Assembly (NCBI GenBank): GCA_030613125.1
Contig: JAUWMO010000148.1
Location: forward strand, 1-8,384
DNA length: 8,384 bases
Source: Bacteroidota bacterium
GTDB lineage: Bacteria; Bacteroidota; Bacteroidia; Bacteroidales; VadinHA17
Reading direction: 5' to 3'
The notes under the pieces were generated by a model. The model saw only the letters and a program-made list of their open reading frames with translations, did not search any database and was not told the origin of the DNA. Position 1 is the stretch's first letter; every line of letters begins with the position of its first letter. This document shows, in pieces, positions 1 to 6,603 of the stretch. Made by a program: the position numbers and the translations under genes.

Positions 1-10
1 TTTCGGGATC

Positions 11-39
11 CCTGCCTGAACTGCCGAACGGCAGGCAGG
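11..39. repeat. GC-rich palindromic repeat (hairpin)
   Basis: The arms CCTGCCTG (11-18) and CAGGCAGG (32-39) are perfect inverted repeats. A nested alternative hairpin CTGCCG-AA-CGGCAG lies at 21-34. It is much richer in G+C than the surrounding DNA and sits in the non-coding stretch beyond the end of the leftward amidohydrolase gene. A dispersed intergenic palindrome is the likely class. I cannot show other copies from this window, so the repeat label is inferred from its form. Confidence 0.5.
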
Positions 40-50
40 AATTCGACTTA

Positions 51-82
51 CAAATTTCAAAGTACTTCGTACATGAAATTTG
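51..82 (-). terminator. Hairpin after amidohydrolase gene, possible terminator or 3'-end stabiliser
   Basis: A 9-bp perfect stem, CAAATTTCA (51-59) with TGAAATTTG (74-82), continues after a one-base bulge into GTAC/GTAC (62-65 with 69-72) closed by a TTC loop. It starts 4 nt past the stop codon of the leftward amidohydrolase, the expected place for a transcript 3' end. There is no T-run after the stem on the leftward strand, so it is not a textbook intrinsic terminator. A role in 3'-end stability is equally possible. Confidence 0.4.
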
Positions 83-86
83 AGTC

Positions 87-1271
87 TCATTGATTTAATA
101 ATGACCAGGCCAGCCATGCCATTAATCCGGTTCCGGTTTCAATTGCATTTTCATCAACCATAAAATTCGAGTTATGTAGTAATGTAGCAGGATGTTTATC
201 AGGTGATGCAACCCCCAATCTGAAAAAACAAGATGAAAATTTCTCACTGAAATACGCAAAATCTTCTGAAGTCATTCTGATGTCAAGTTTTTCTATTTTA
301 TCTTTACCCAGGTATTCCCTGGCAAATTCTTTTAGCTTCTTATTAAGGTTTGGATCATTAAACAGTACAGGGTATCCTTTTCGTATTTCAATATCACAAA
401 TTGCTCCCATACTTTCAGCCGTAGCCCTGGAAATTGACACTATTTTCTCATGTGCAGCTTTTCTCCAATTTTCATCAGTTGTGCGGAAAGTACCTTCCAG
501 TCTGACTTCATCAGGGACAATATTAGTGGCGCCATTTGCAATTATTTTCCCAAAGGAAAGAACTGTTGGAATTGAAACATTAGTATTACGGCTTACAATC
601 TGTTGAAGCGAAACAATTAGATGAGATGCAATTAATACAGGGTCAATAACTTCATGAGGCATGGCCCCGTGTCCTCCTTTACCTTTAACTCTGATATATA
701 TTTCGTCACTTGATGCCATGTATTTCCCTGACCGGAATCCAACAACACCGGTTGGAATATCAGGCTGGACATGTAATGCCAAAACAGCGTCAGGTTTTGG
801 ATTATCCAGAGCTCCTTCATCCAGCATCATTTTTGCTCCTCCCGGAAGCAGTTCCTCGCCAGGTTGAAAAATTAATAATACAGTTCCTTCGAACTGATCT
901 CTGATGTTATTAAGTATTTTTGCCGCACCTAATAAACAAGTCATATGTATATCGTGCCCACAGGCGTGCATTATTCCTTCATTTTTTGACTTGTAGGGTA
1001 AATCATTTTTTTCCATAACTGGCAAAGCGTCCATATCAGCCCTTAAAGCAATGATTTTTTTACCCGGGTTCTTTCCTTCAATCTTTCCGATTATTCCGGT
1101 TTTTGCAAATCCTTTTTTAAAAGGTATGGCAAATTCATTTAGTTTTGAAATCACAAAATCAGAAGTGTTGTATTCCTGGAAAGACAACTCAGGGTACATA
1201 TGAAGATGTCTTCGTATTTGCACAGCAGCTGTGAAAAAATCTTTTGATAAACTTATGATTTGATCTTTCAC
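87..1271 (-). CDS. M20 family metal-dependent amidohydrolase (N-acyl-amino-acid / hippurate hydrolase type)
   Basis: The 394-residue protein is a full-length M20D-type peptidase/amidohydrolase, a cytoplasmic enzyme family that hydrolyses N-acylated amino acids or related amides with two active-site metals. Visible motifs in order are RRHLHMYPELSFQE (20-33), ALRADMDALP (75-84), MHACGHD (101-107, with putative metal ligands Cys104 and His106), QPGEE (136-140, catalytic and metal-binding glutamates), LALHVQP (164-170, His167), the lid-domain GGHGAMPH (199-206), and the C-terminal LLHNSNF with His366. All key residues are present, so it should be active. The cysteine in MHACGHD is typical of the bacterial hippurate hydrolase/IAA-amino-acid hydrolase branch. 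No signal peptide is seen. The start is GTG at 1271: an upstream in-frame stop lies six codons back with no ATG between, and the next Met is inside the conserved HLHMYPE motif. No Shine-Dalgarno is visible. The substrate cannot be told from sequence. Confidence 0.93.
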   Translation of the reverse strand: MKDQIISLSKDFFTAAVQIRRHLHMYPELSFQEYNTSDFVISKLNEFAIPFKKGFAKTGIIGKIEGKNPGKKIIALRADMDALPVMEKNDLPYKSKNEGIMHACGHDIHMTCLLGAAKILNNIRDQFEGTVLLIFQPGEELLPGGAKMMLDEGALDNPKPDAVLALHVQPDIPTGVVGFRSGKYMASSDEIYIRVKGKGGHGAMPHEVIDPVLIASHLIVSLQQIVSRNTNVSIPTVLSFGKIIANGATNIVPDEVRLEGTFRTTDENWRKAAHEKIVSISRATAESMGAICDIEIRKGYPVLFNDPNLNKKLKEFAREYLGKDKIEKLDIRMTSEDFAYFSEKFSSCFFRLGVASPDKHPATLLHNSNFMVDENAIETGTGLMAWLAWSLLNQ

Positions 1272-1365
1272 GAGTATAAAGTTATGTTAAAAGTTTGTCT
1301 GTCAATTAATTGTAAATTGCCATTAGCTAAAGCCTCTGGTATTTGCTCACAGTTGTTTATTTTTA

Positions 1366-1416
1366 AAGGTGTTCGGTGAACCGACAGCGCCTAGCGCTGG
1401 AGCTCACGAATACCTT
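1366..1416. repeat. Imperfect palindrome, REP-like hairpin
   Basis: The core CAGCGC-CTA-GCGCTG (1385-1399) is a perfect 6-bp stem with a 3-base loop. Outside it the arms still pair: AAGGTGTTCG (1366-1375) with CGAATACCTT (1407-1416, one G-T wobble), and TGA (1377-1379) with TCA (1404-1406), interrupted by a small internal loop. The total is a roughly 50-nt hairpin in AT-rich intergenic DNA between the TauE-like gene and the amidohydrolase. No T-run follows on either strand, so a classical terminator is unlikely. It resembles dispersed extragenic palindromes, but copy number cannot be judged here. Confidence 0.5.
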
Positions 1417-1438
1417 ATAAAATTGACTCTTTACGAGT

Positions 1439-1529
1439 AACCCTCATCCAGCATTTCGTTAATAGTTAATTTATACATGGTCTTTTGTTTTTGTACCTCT
1501 ATTTATCAATCAACTTAAGGATGAGGGTT
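1439..1529. repeat. 11-bp perfect inverted repeat enclosing 69 bp
   Basis: AACCCTCATCC (1439-1449) is repeated in perfect inverted form as GGATGAGGGTT (1519-1529). The AT-rich interval between them holds the start and most of a possible leftward 15-codon ORF (1431-1478). No target-site duplication is visible at the outer edges. It could be a long-range RNA stem in the transcript leaving the TauE-like gene, or a relic of a small mobile element. The inverted repeat is directly seen; its role is unknown. Confidence 0.45.
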
Positions 1530-1553
1530 TCATCAGGATGAATTATATCACTT

Positions 1554-1922
1554 CTACTTACTCAGGATCATTTTTAATCCTACAAGAATAATAAAAACTC
1601 CAAAGACAGTACGTAATAATTTGGCAGGAAGATGAACTGATAACAGGGATCCCAGATATTGCCCAACCGCAAATGCCAAAACAAGTATTATGGCATATTT
1701 AATATGGACATAGCCATGTTTATAATAATTATAAGCCCCTATAACAGCAACCGGGAACATCAGTACCGCAAGGCTTGTTCCCTGGGCAGAATGCTGACTG
1801 AAACCAAAAAAGAAGACCAGCGCAGGAACTATAACCACACCACCCCCAACACCCAATGAGCCACCAACTGTCCCAGCCAGCAATCCAATCAATAACAGAA
1901 TCAGGATTTCGTTTAAACTCAT
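1554..1922 (-). CDS. Half-size TauE/SafE (DUF81) family membrane protein
   Basis: This 122-residue, very hydrophobic protein carries one TauE/SafE repeat. The family signature GGSLGVGGGVVIVP lies at 20-33, QGTSL at 47-51, and the closing helix pattern LPAKLLRTVFGVFIILVG at 98-115. Four or five membrane segments can be drawn at about 5-23, 27-41, 47-66, 73-94 and 102-119. Canonical TauE/SafE proteins, which include sulfite and sulfoacetate exporters, are roughly twice this length with two such repeats, so this one presumably works as a homodimer or with a second half-size partner. It is not obviously truncated: it begins at an ATG, contains a whole repeat and ends cleanly. The start is only 4 nt past the stop of the large outer-membrane protein gene, which argues for co-transcription and possibly translational coupling. 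The transported substrate is not predictable, and an anion exporter is only a family-level inference. Confidence 0.85.
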   Translation of the reverse strand: MSLNEILILLLIGLLAGTVGGSLGVGGGVVIVPALVFFFGFSQHSAQGTSLAVLMFPVAVIGAYNYYKHGYVHIKYAIILVLAFAVGQYLGSLLSVHLPAKLLRTVFGVFIILVGLKMILSK

Positions 1923-1926
1923 TTTA

Positions 1927-4900
1927 TCAAAAATCTAAGCTCAGAGACAGGTAGAACATCATTGGCCGCACTGTCATATTCTCAACACCCCAGGCCCAAT
2001 CTAAACGTATAAAATAACCAAAGAGCAAACTTCTAACACCGAATCCATACCCGGCAACCAGCGGTTCTCTGTTTAAGTGAAGGGTAACAGTAATGGGTCC
2101 GTTCTTTATCTCGGTTTGATCATAAGAATTTTCACCGGAATAAGGGTTCCATCCTGTCCAGGCAGACCCTACATCGGCAAACCCAATAATCTGGAAGTTA
2201 TGTAAGAATTTGTTTGAAATAGGATGATTGACAAGATATCGGATTATTGGCCATCTGATCTCGGAATTAATAAGAGCAAATGTGTTTCCGTTTCTTATAT
2301 TTTGTTTAAATCCTCTCATGTTTGTGGCCACAGTCTGAAACACATAATTCTGGGTATAATCCACAGGGATGGTCTTGTCAAACATCTTATCAATATTAAA
2401 AATATTGAACCAATTATCAACACCACCCATATAATATATCAGCTTATTATGGCCGAAAGAAGTGCTTACAGCAAATCTGTTGGCCCATATCAGATCTCTG
2501 TGAATTTTAAGATAGTGCCTGAAATCTCCTCCAACAATAAACACATCCGATCCCGTTCTTTCAAATTGTCGGTAGATTTCACCAAAGATCTTGAAACGGG
2601 TTCCATTATATAAATTTACTCCTCTGTATCTTGTATTGTCATAAATATATTCAAGTTTAAAATTTGCCCATGTTACAAACAGGTTCTCTTTATTTAAACT
2701 TTCGCGGTTTATAGCCAGATAAACCTGACGATCTGAACGTAAACCAATAGTTGCTTTAATGGCCATAACCTGGTTGAAAGGGAATCTCATAGAATAAAAC
2801 AAATTATTGGAATGAACCTTCACATAATTTGCTTTATTGTTTTGGTCATAAAAATAAGATTTAAAAGCCTGGCGGTGGAAAACAATTTGCTTATCAATTC
2901 TTTTTTTAAGACTTTCGAAGCTTACCAGATATTCATTGCTGTCAAAATTACCTGAAAACCGGAAACCTCCAACTATTTTATAATCTTCAAAAAGATCATT
3001 GGCCCCAATATTAAACAACATACCGATTCCCGGGTTGAAATAAACGCCACTCCCGCTGAAAGCCTGATAAGTATTATTTAAATATCCAAAATCAATCTGA
3101 GTTGCCATATAATTTGAATAGAAGGAAGTTTCGTAAATCCGTATAGGAGGTAAAGGAATCTCAGTTGTATCAAGGTCAACTTCAATATGGTCCTTTTTTA
3201 TTAATTGTTGGTAATAATTTTCTTTTTCTTCTTCAAAAATATAATTATTGATATCTACAAGATTATCTGTTTCAAAATAAGCATATAATGGTTTTGTCAA
3301 GGTATCTCTCATTCTTCTATCCTCCTCAATCAACTTCTGCCTTAAAATTTCGATGCTATCCATTTCAAAAAGATGCTGTGTATGTTCTTTTCTGAATGCA
3401 GTTTCTTCAAGTTGTCTCTCATAAACCTGATCACTGGCAGAAAGCTGGCCATAATACATATTATAGCGGTTATCTTCAAGTACTACTTCTCCGTAAGTCT
3501 CTGACCACGGACTATAATCCGCTTCCAAAATATTACGATTATAGTTAGTCAAGGGATACGATTCGGAAAAATAACGGTAATGAATAGTTGTATCAATATA
3601 ATTTATTACACTGTCGAACCGGGCATGATATCTGTTGATAACTCCATTCTGGTCACCTAAGTAAAGAAACTCACTATCATCATAATAAGAAGGATATGTT
3701 TTATCTATATATTTATCATCTGACAGTTTTGTAAGAACATTGGAACGAGGTTTTAAGTTAAGCAGGTAAAGGTCATAATTCATTCCAACATCTTTATCAT
3801 ATTCACGGCTGATTATTAAAGTGTCATTTACCCTGTTCGAACTAAAAATAATATGTTTTCCTGATTTTGTAAACCTTGGGTGGAGGTCATCAGCCAGATC
3901 ATGTGTTAATTGTTCATGTGTTCCTGCAGCAACATCAAACAGGAATAAATCGGTTAATCCGTTTTTCATTGCCGAGAAAATCAGTTTACTCCCATCAGGT
4001 GAATATGAAAAGTCCAGAATTTTATCAAAATAGAGTAAATTCTTACGTTCAATGTTCCTTGTGGATGTACGATAAAACAAAATATCCAGGCCACCCTTTT
4101 CTTCTGTGATCATAGTAAGCATCCTTCCGGTAGGATGCCAGGCCAGAACAGGGTATGAATAATCAATTATTTGTTCTACTTTTGGTTCCCGTTGATAAAT
4201 TTTTTTACTTTTTCCGGTTTCTGTGTCATATATCCAGATTTTATATCTGCCTAATTTATTGGAAACATATGCAATATTTTTTCCATCAGGGCTGATCCTG
4301 ATCTGTTCATAGATTTTTTTTGCTTTAGGTTTTTTAACAATTTTTGTCCCTTGTGGTTGATATCCTGAAGGGTTTTCATCAGAAAACATCTCCTTATAAT
4401 ATTCTAACCATTTCTTGTTTAACTCTTTTAATGGAACACCTAATACATAATACAATCCTTTGTTAAAATCATCATTGATTTTTGTTATGTAAATGACGTT
4501 CGGTATGATATTAACACCATATGTCTTGGCAATAAAATTCCAGAACGAATGCCCTGCAATTTCTGCATCCTCTCTCTCCAAATTGTTAAGTTTCTTAAAT
4601 TTCCCTGAAATAATCCCATCTTTTACCCGATTCTCGATATCAAAATCCCAATGATTCGACAGGTATGAAATCAAGCCTTCAAAATACCAGTCAGGTAACT
4701 CCATTTTTGAAGAATTCTTTACCTTACCTTTTTTTATATCCCCATATAACATTTCATTAACCAGGGAGTAGGAAATAGCTTTTGTTATCTGTTGATCAAA
4801 TTTCTTATGATCTTCTTCATAAAACAGGAATACTTTGTTTTCCATGATTGTGGAAACACCTCCCAGATTGTAATCTTCTGTACCTGTAATCAAACCAATA

Positions 4901-5217
4901 TTACTCTGCCTGAAATCTGATAACTTATTATATGTTAAAATTATAAGTCTGCTACTTAATCTATGATCAATGAAGTTTTCCATTTCAATAAGCTTTCTGT
5001 CAGCATATCTACCGGTATACTCAGCTAAATCTCTTCCATACTCATTAAAATAAACATCAAACCTCTCAAACCGGTAGAAAGACCAGTAAAAATCATTAAA
5101 CTGAACACGGTTCTTTCCGAAAGTCATCTGCGACCCCCTGTAGAACTGGCTCATCAAGGGTAAAGAAAATGTTAGAAAAATGATGAAAAAATAATATTTA
5201 CTACTCTTTAAAATCAT
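1927..5217 (-). CDS. Large outer-membrane protein: degenerate peptidase-MA-like domain, PD40/TolB-like propeller, Omp85-type barrel
   Basis: I start this 1,096-residue protein at ATG 5217. An in-frame TTG three codons upstream (5226) is possible but less likely. Residues 1-23 form a signal peptide. Residues about 40-285 resemble a peptidase-MA-like (gluzincin) domain with LPDWYFEGLISYLS at 174-187, but the expected HExxH helix reads ISYSLVNEML (148-157), so the zinc site is missing. Five PD40/TolB-like repeats follow at about 306-336, 357-387, 402-433, 446-488 and 508-536 (for example SPDGKNIAYVS and SPDGSKLIFSA), predicting a periplasmic beta-propeller. A charged, probably helical linker spans about 597-692. 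The last 400 residues look like an outer-membrane barrel with Omp85/BamA-like motifs: MRGF (967-970, the conserved RGF/Y of loop 6), FADVGSAW (1013-1020), GYGFGVRSLLFG (1056-1067), and a terminal aromatic in LSLSLDF. No POTRA domain is recognisable. It is first in an operon with the TauE-like gene. The role is unknown; secretion, protein insertion or lipid handling in the outer membrane are inferences. Confidence 0.85.
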   Translation of the reverse strand: MILKSSKYYFFIIFLTFSLPLMSQFYRGSQMTFGKNRVQFNDFYWSFYRFERFDVYFNEYGRDLAEYTGRYADRKLIEMENFIDHRLSSRLIILTYNKLSDFRQSNIGLITGTEDYNLGGVSTIMENKVFLFYEEDHKKFDQQITKAISYSLVNEMLYGDIKKGKVKNSSKMELPDWYFEGLISYLSNHWDFDIENRVKDGIISGKFKKLNNLEREDAEIAGHSFWNFIAKTYGVNIIPNVIYITKINDDFNKGLYYVLGVPLKELNKKWLEYYKEMFSDENPSGYQPQGTKIVKKPKAKKIYEQIRISPDGKNIAYVSNKLGRYKIWIYDTETGKSKKIYQREPKVEQIIDYSYPVLAWHPTGRMLTMITEEKGGLDILFYRTSTRNIERKNLLYFDKILDFSYSPDGSKLIFSAMKNGLTDLFLFDVAAGTHEQLTHDLADDLHPRFTKSGKHIIFSSNRVNDTLIISREYDKDVGMNYDLYLLNLKPRSNVLTKLSDDKYIDKTYPSYYDDSEFLYLGDQNGVINRYHARFDSVINYIDTTIHYRYFSESYPLTNYNRNILEADYSPWSETYGEVVLEDNRYNMYYGQLSASDQVYERQLEETAFRKEHTQHLFEMDSIEILRQKLIEEDRRMRDTLTKPLYAYFETDNLVDINNYIFEEEKENYYQQLIKKDHIEVDLDTTEIPLPPIRIYETSFYSNYMATQIDFGYLNNTYQAFSGSGVYFNPGIGMLFNIGANDLFEDYKIVGGFRFSGNFDSNEYLVSFESLKKRIDKQIVFHRQAFKSYFYDQNNKANYVKVHSNNLFYSMRFPFNQVMAIKATIGLRSDRQVYLAINRESLNKENLFVTWANFKLEYIYDNTRYRGVNLYNGTRFKIFGEIYRQFERTGSDVFIVGGDFRHYLKIHRDLIWANRFAVSTSFGHNKLIYYMGGVDNWFNIFNIDKMFDKTIPVDYTQNYVFQTVATNMRGFKQNIRNGNTFALINSEIRWPIIRYLVNHPISNKFLHNFQIIGFADVGSAWTGWNPYSGENSYDQTEIKNGPITVTLHLNREPLVAGYGFGVRSLLFGYFIRLDWAWGVENMTVRPMMFYLSLSLDF

Positions 5218-5283
5218 ATTTCTCAACTCAAATACTGGGACTGACTAAAATCACTGACAATCCCGTTTTATACTCTGAGAATA

Positions 5284-5317
5284 TAAATATAACGGAAAAA
5301 CATTATAATTTTACAAA
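5284..5317 (-). promoter_or_regulatory. Candidate Bacteroidota-type promoter for the leftward operon
   Basis: On the leftward strand, TTTG (complement of 5314-5317) is followed after 22 nt by TATATTTA (complement of 5284-5291). That matches seven of eight positions of the spaced TAnnTTTG -7 element if the final G is allowed to differ. The spacing is slightly longer than the usual 19-21 nt. It would give a leader of about 60 nt before ATG 5217. The region is very AT-rich, so chance matches are likely. Confidence 0.3.
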
Positions 5318-5416
5318 ATTTATTCTACAAATTTAAACTTTATTAATTTTGAAACGTTAATAAACATTAGAACATTATTTAAGTTATTTGTTTCTTTGCT
5401 TCTAAAAAAGGTTATA

Positions 5417-6514
5417 ATGAAAAGAAAAATAAATATTTTAATAATTGGCATATTTCTAATTATTCCGATTCAAATATATGCACAACTATCAGGCCCAACT
5501 ATTGCTTTTGAGAATAAATCTCACGACTTTGGTGACATAAAGGAAGAAGCCGGAGTGGTCACCCATGATTATAAGTTCATGAATACCGGTAACCAGCCTT
5601 TAATAATTAACAGGGTAACTGCTTCCTGTGGGTGTACCACACCAAGCTGGACTAAAAAACCTATAGCCCCTGGTACTAAAGGATACGTTAAAGTTGCATA
5701 CAACCCAAGGAACCGGCCCAATAAGTTTAACAAATCGGTTACGGTTTATTCAAATGCCAGTACAAAAATAGTTAGTCTTCGTATTATGGGTAATGTGATA
5801 CCTAAACCCAGAACTATTGAAGACGATTATCCTTTCCTTATAGGAGGGGTTCGTTTTAAGACCAATCATTTCTCCTTTGTAAAAGTTTACAAGGACAAGA
5901 AAAAAACCCTTAGCATTCAGGTAATAAATACCTCCGACCAGAACCAGAATATCTCTTTCTCACAGGTTCCTAAACATATTCAGCTTAAAGCTATTCCGGT
6001 AACACTAAAACCAAAACAGAAAGGTATTATTGAAGGCACTTACGATGCCAGTTTAGTAAAGGACTGGGGGTTTGTTGTTACCAGGGTAATGATTATTTTA
6101 AATGATATTAAGGACAGAAATAATCGATTGACTATTTCAGCAACAATATCTGAAGATTTCAGTGGACATACTCCTGAACAACTGGCTAATGCAGCAAAAA
6201 TTAAATTCCAGGAAAAGGTTTACAACTTCGGAAAAATGAAACAGAAAACATCTGTTGAACACGATTTTGTATTTAAAAACACAGGGAAATCAGACCTGAT
6301 TATCAGGAAAGTACGATCAAGTTGTGGATGCACAGCAGTGTCACCAAAAGAAAAAACCATTAAACCTGGTCAGAGCAGTTCGATCAAAGCTATTTTTAGT
6401 TCAGGTACCCGGATTGGACGTCAGAATAAATCAATTACTATCATCACTAACGACCCAAAAACACCAAATGTTATATTGCGTGTAACTGGTGAAGTTAAAA
6501 ATCCTGCTAAATAA
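5417..6514 (+). CDS. Secreted protein with two DUF1573 domains
   Basis: The 365-residue product starts with a clear signal peptide (MKRKINILIIGIFLIIPIQ onward, cleavage probably after IYA at 20-22, just before Gln23). I choose ATG 5417 over an in-frame TTG at 5396 because AAGG sits 5 nt upstream and the signal peptide then begins at its charged end. A first DUF1573 domain covers about 29-127 and a second about 262-360. Each has the family's pattern of an HDFG or YNFG strand, an NTG turn, the ASCGCT/SSCGCT motif (69-74 and 301-306) and a closing ITIITNDP or SVTVYSNA strand. DUF1573 is an immunoglobulin-like beta-sandwich related to ASPM-SPD2-Hydin domains and is very common in Bacteroidota. 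The middle segment (about 140-245) is probably a further beta-sandwich without the cysteine motif. The protein has no lipobox and no barrel, so a periplasmic or surface location is inferred. The function is unknown. It is divergent from the large outer-membrane protein gene. Confidence 0.88.
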   Translation: MKRKINILIIGIFLIIPIQIYAQLSGPTIAFENKSHDFGDIKEEAGVVTHDYKFMNTGNQPLIINRVTASCGCTTPSWTKKPIAPGTKGYVKVAYNPRNRPNKFNKSVTVYSNASTKIVSLRIMGNVIPKPRTIEDDYPFLIGGVRFKTNHFSFVKVYKDKKKTLSIQVINTSDQNQNISFSQVPKHIQLKAIPVTLKPKQKGIIEGTYDASLVKDWGFVVTRVMIILNDIKDRNNRLTISATISEDFSGHTPEQLANAAKIKFQEKVYNFGKMKQKTSVEHDFVFKNTGKSDLIIRKVRSSCGCTAVSPKEKTIKPGQSSSIKAIFSSGTRIGRQNKSITIITNDPKTPNVILRVTGEVKNPAK

Positions 6515-6529
6515 AAACCTGCCAAAACA

Positions 6530-6562
6530 TTTGTTCACATTATGAGATAGTTATCATTTTTG
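6530..6562 (+). promoter_or_regulatory. Bacteroidota-type promoter upstream of meaB
   Basis: TTTG (6530-6533), a 21-nt spacer, then CATTTTTG (6555-6562) matches the Bacteroidota primary-sigma pattern of -33 TTTG and -7 TAnnTTTG. Only the first T of the -7 element differs, and the spacing is in the usual 19-21 range. Transcription would begin near 6569, leaving a leader of about 35 nt before ATG 6604. This suggests that meaB, and perhaps ddl behind it, is transcribed separately from the DUF1573 gene. Confidence 0.5.
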
Positions 6563-6603
6563 CAGATAAAGGATTATTTGAAAAATATTAACTTCGCATA
6601 ATA

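Noticed and set aside
1277..1305. A weak leftward promoter (TTG then TAACTTTA) for the amidohydrolase
   Set aside because: The spacing is 18 nt and the -7 match is incomplete, and transcription would start at the start codon itself. Too weak to annotate.
1366..1416. Integron attC site
   Set aside because: The hairpin shape prompted the idea, but the GTTRRRY / RYYYAAC end boxes are absent and no cassette structure or integrase is present.
1529..1542. Hairpin TTCATC-AG-GATGAA just past the TauE-like stop codon as a terminator
   Set aside because: The stem is only 6 bp, weak, and no T-run follows on the leftward strand.
2224..2613. Rightward 129-codon ORF inside the large outer-membrane protein gene
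   Set aside because: It lies fully antisense to the barrel domain, which has clear family motifs. Its own translation shows no domain or signal peptide.
5349..5378. A sigma70-like TTGAAA-N18-CATTAT pair ahead of the DUF1573 gene
   Set aside because: The primary sigma factor of Bacteroidota does not use this consensus, and the AT-rich region yields such matches by chance. No good TTTG / TAnnTTTG pair was found for this gene.
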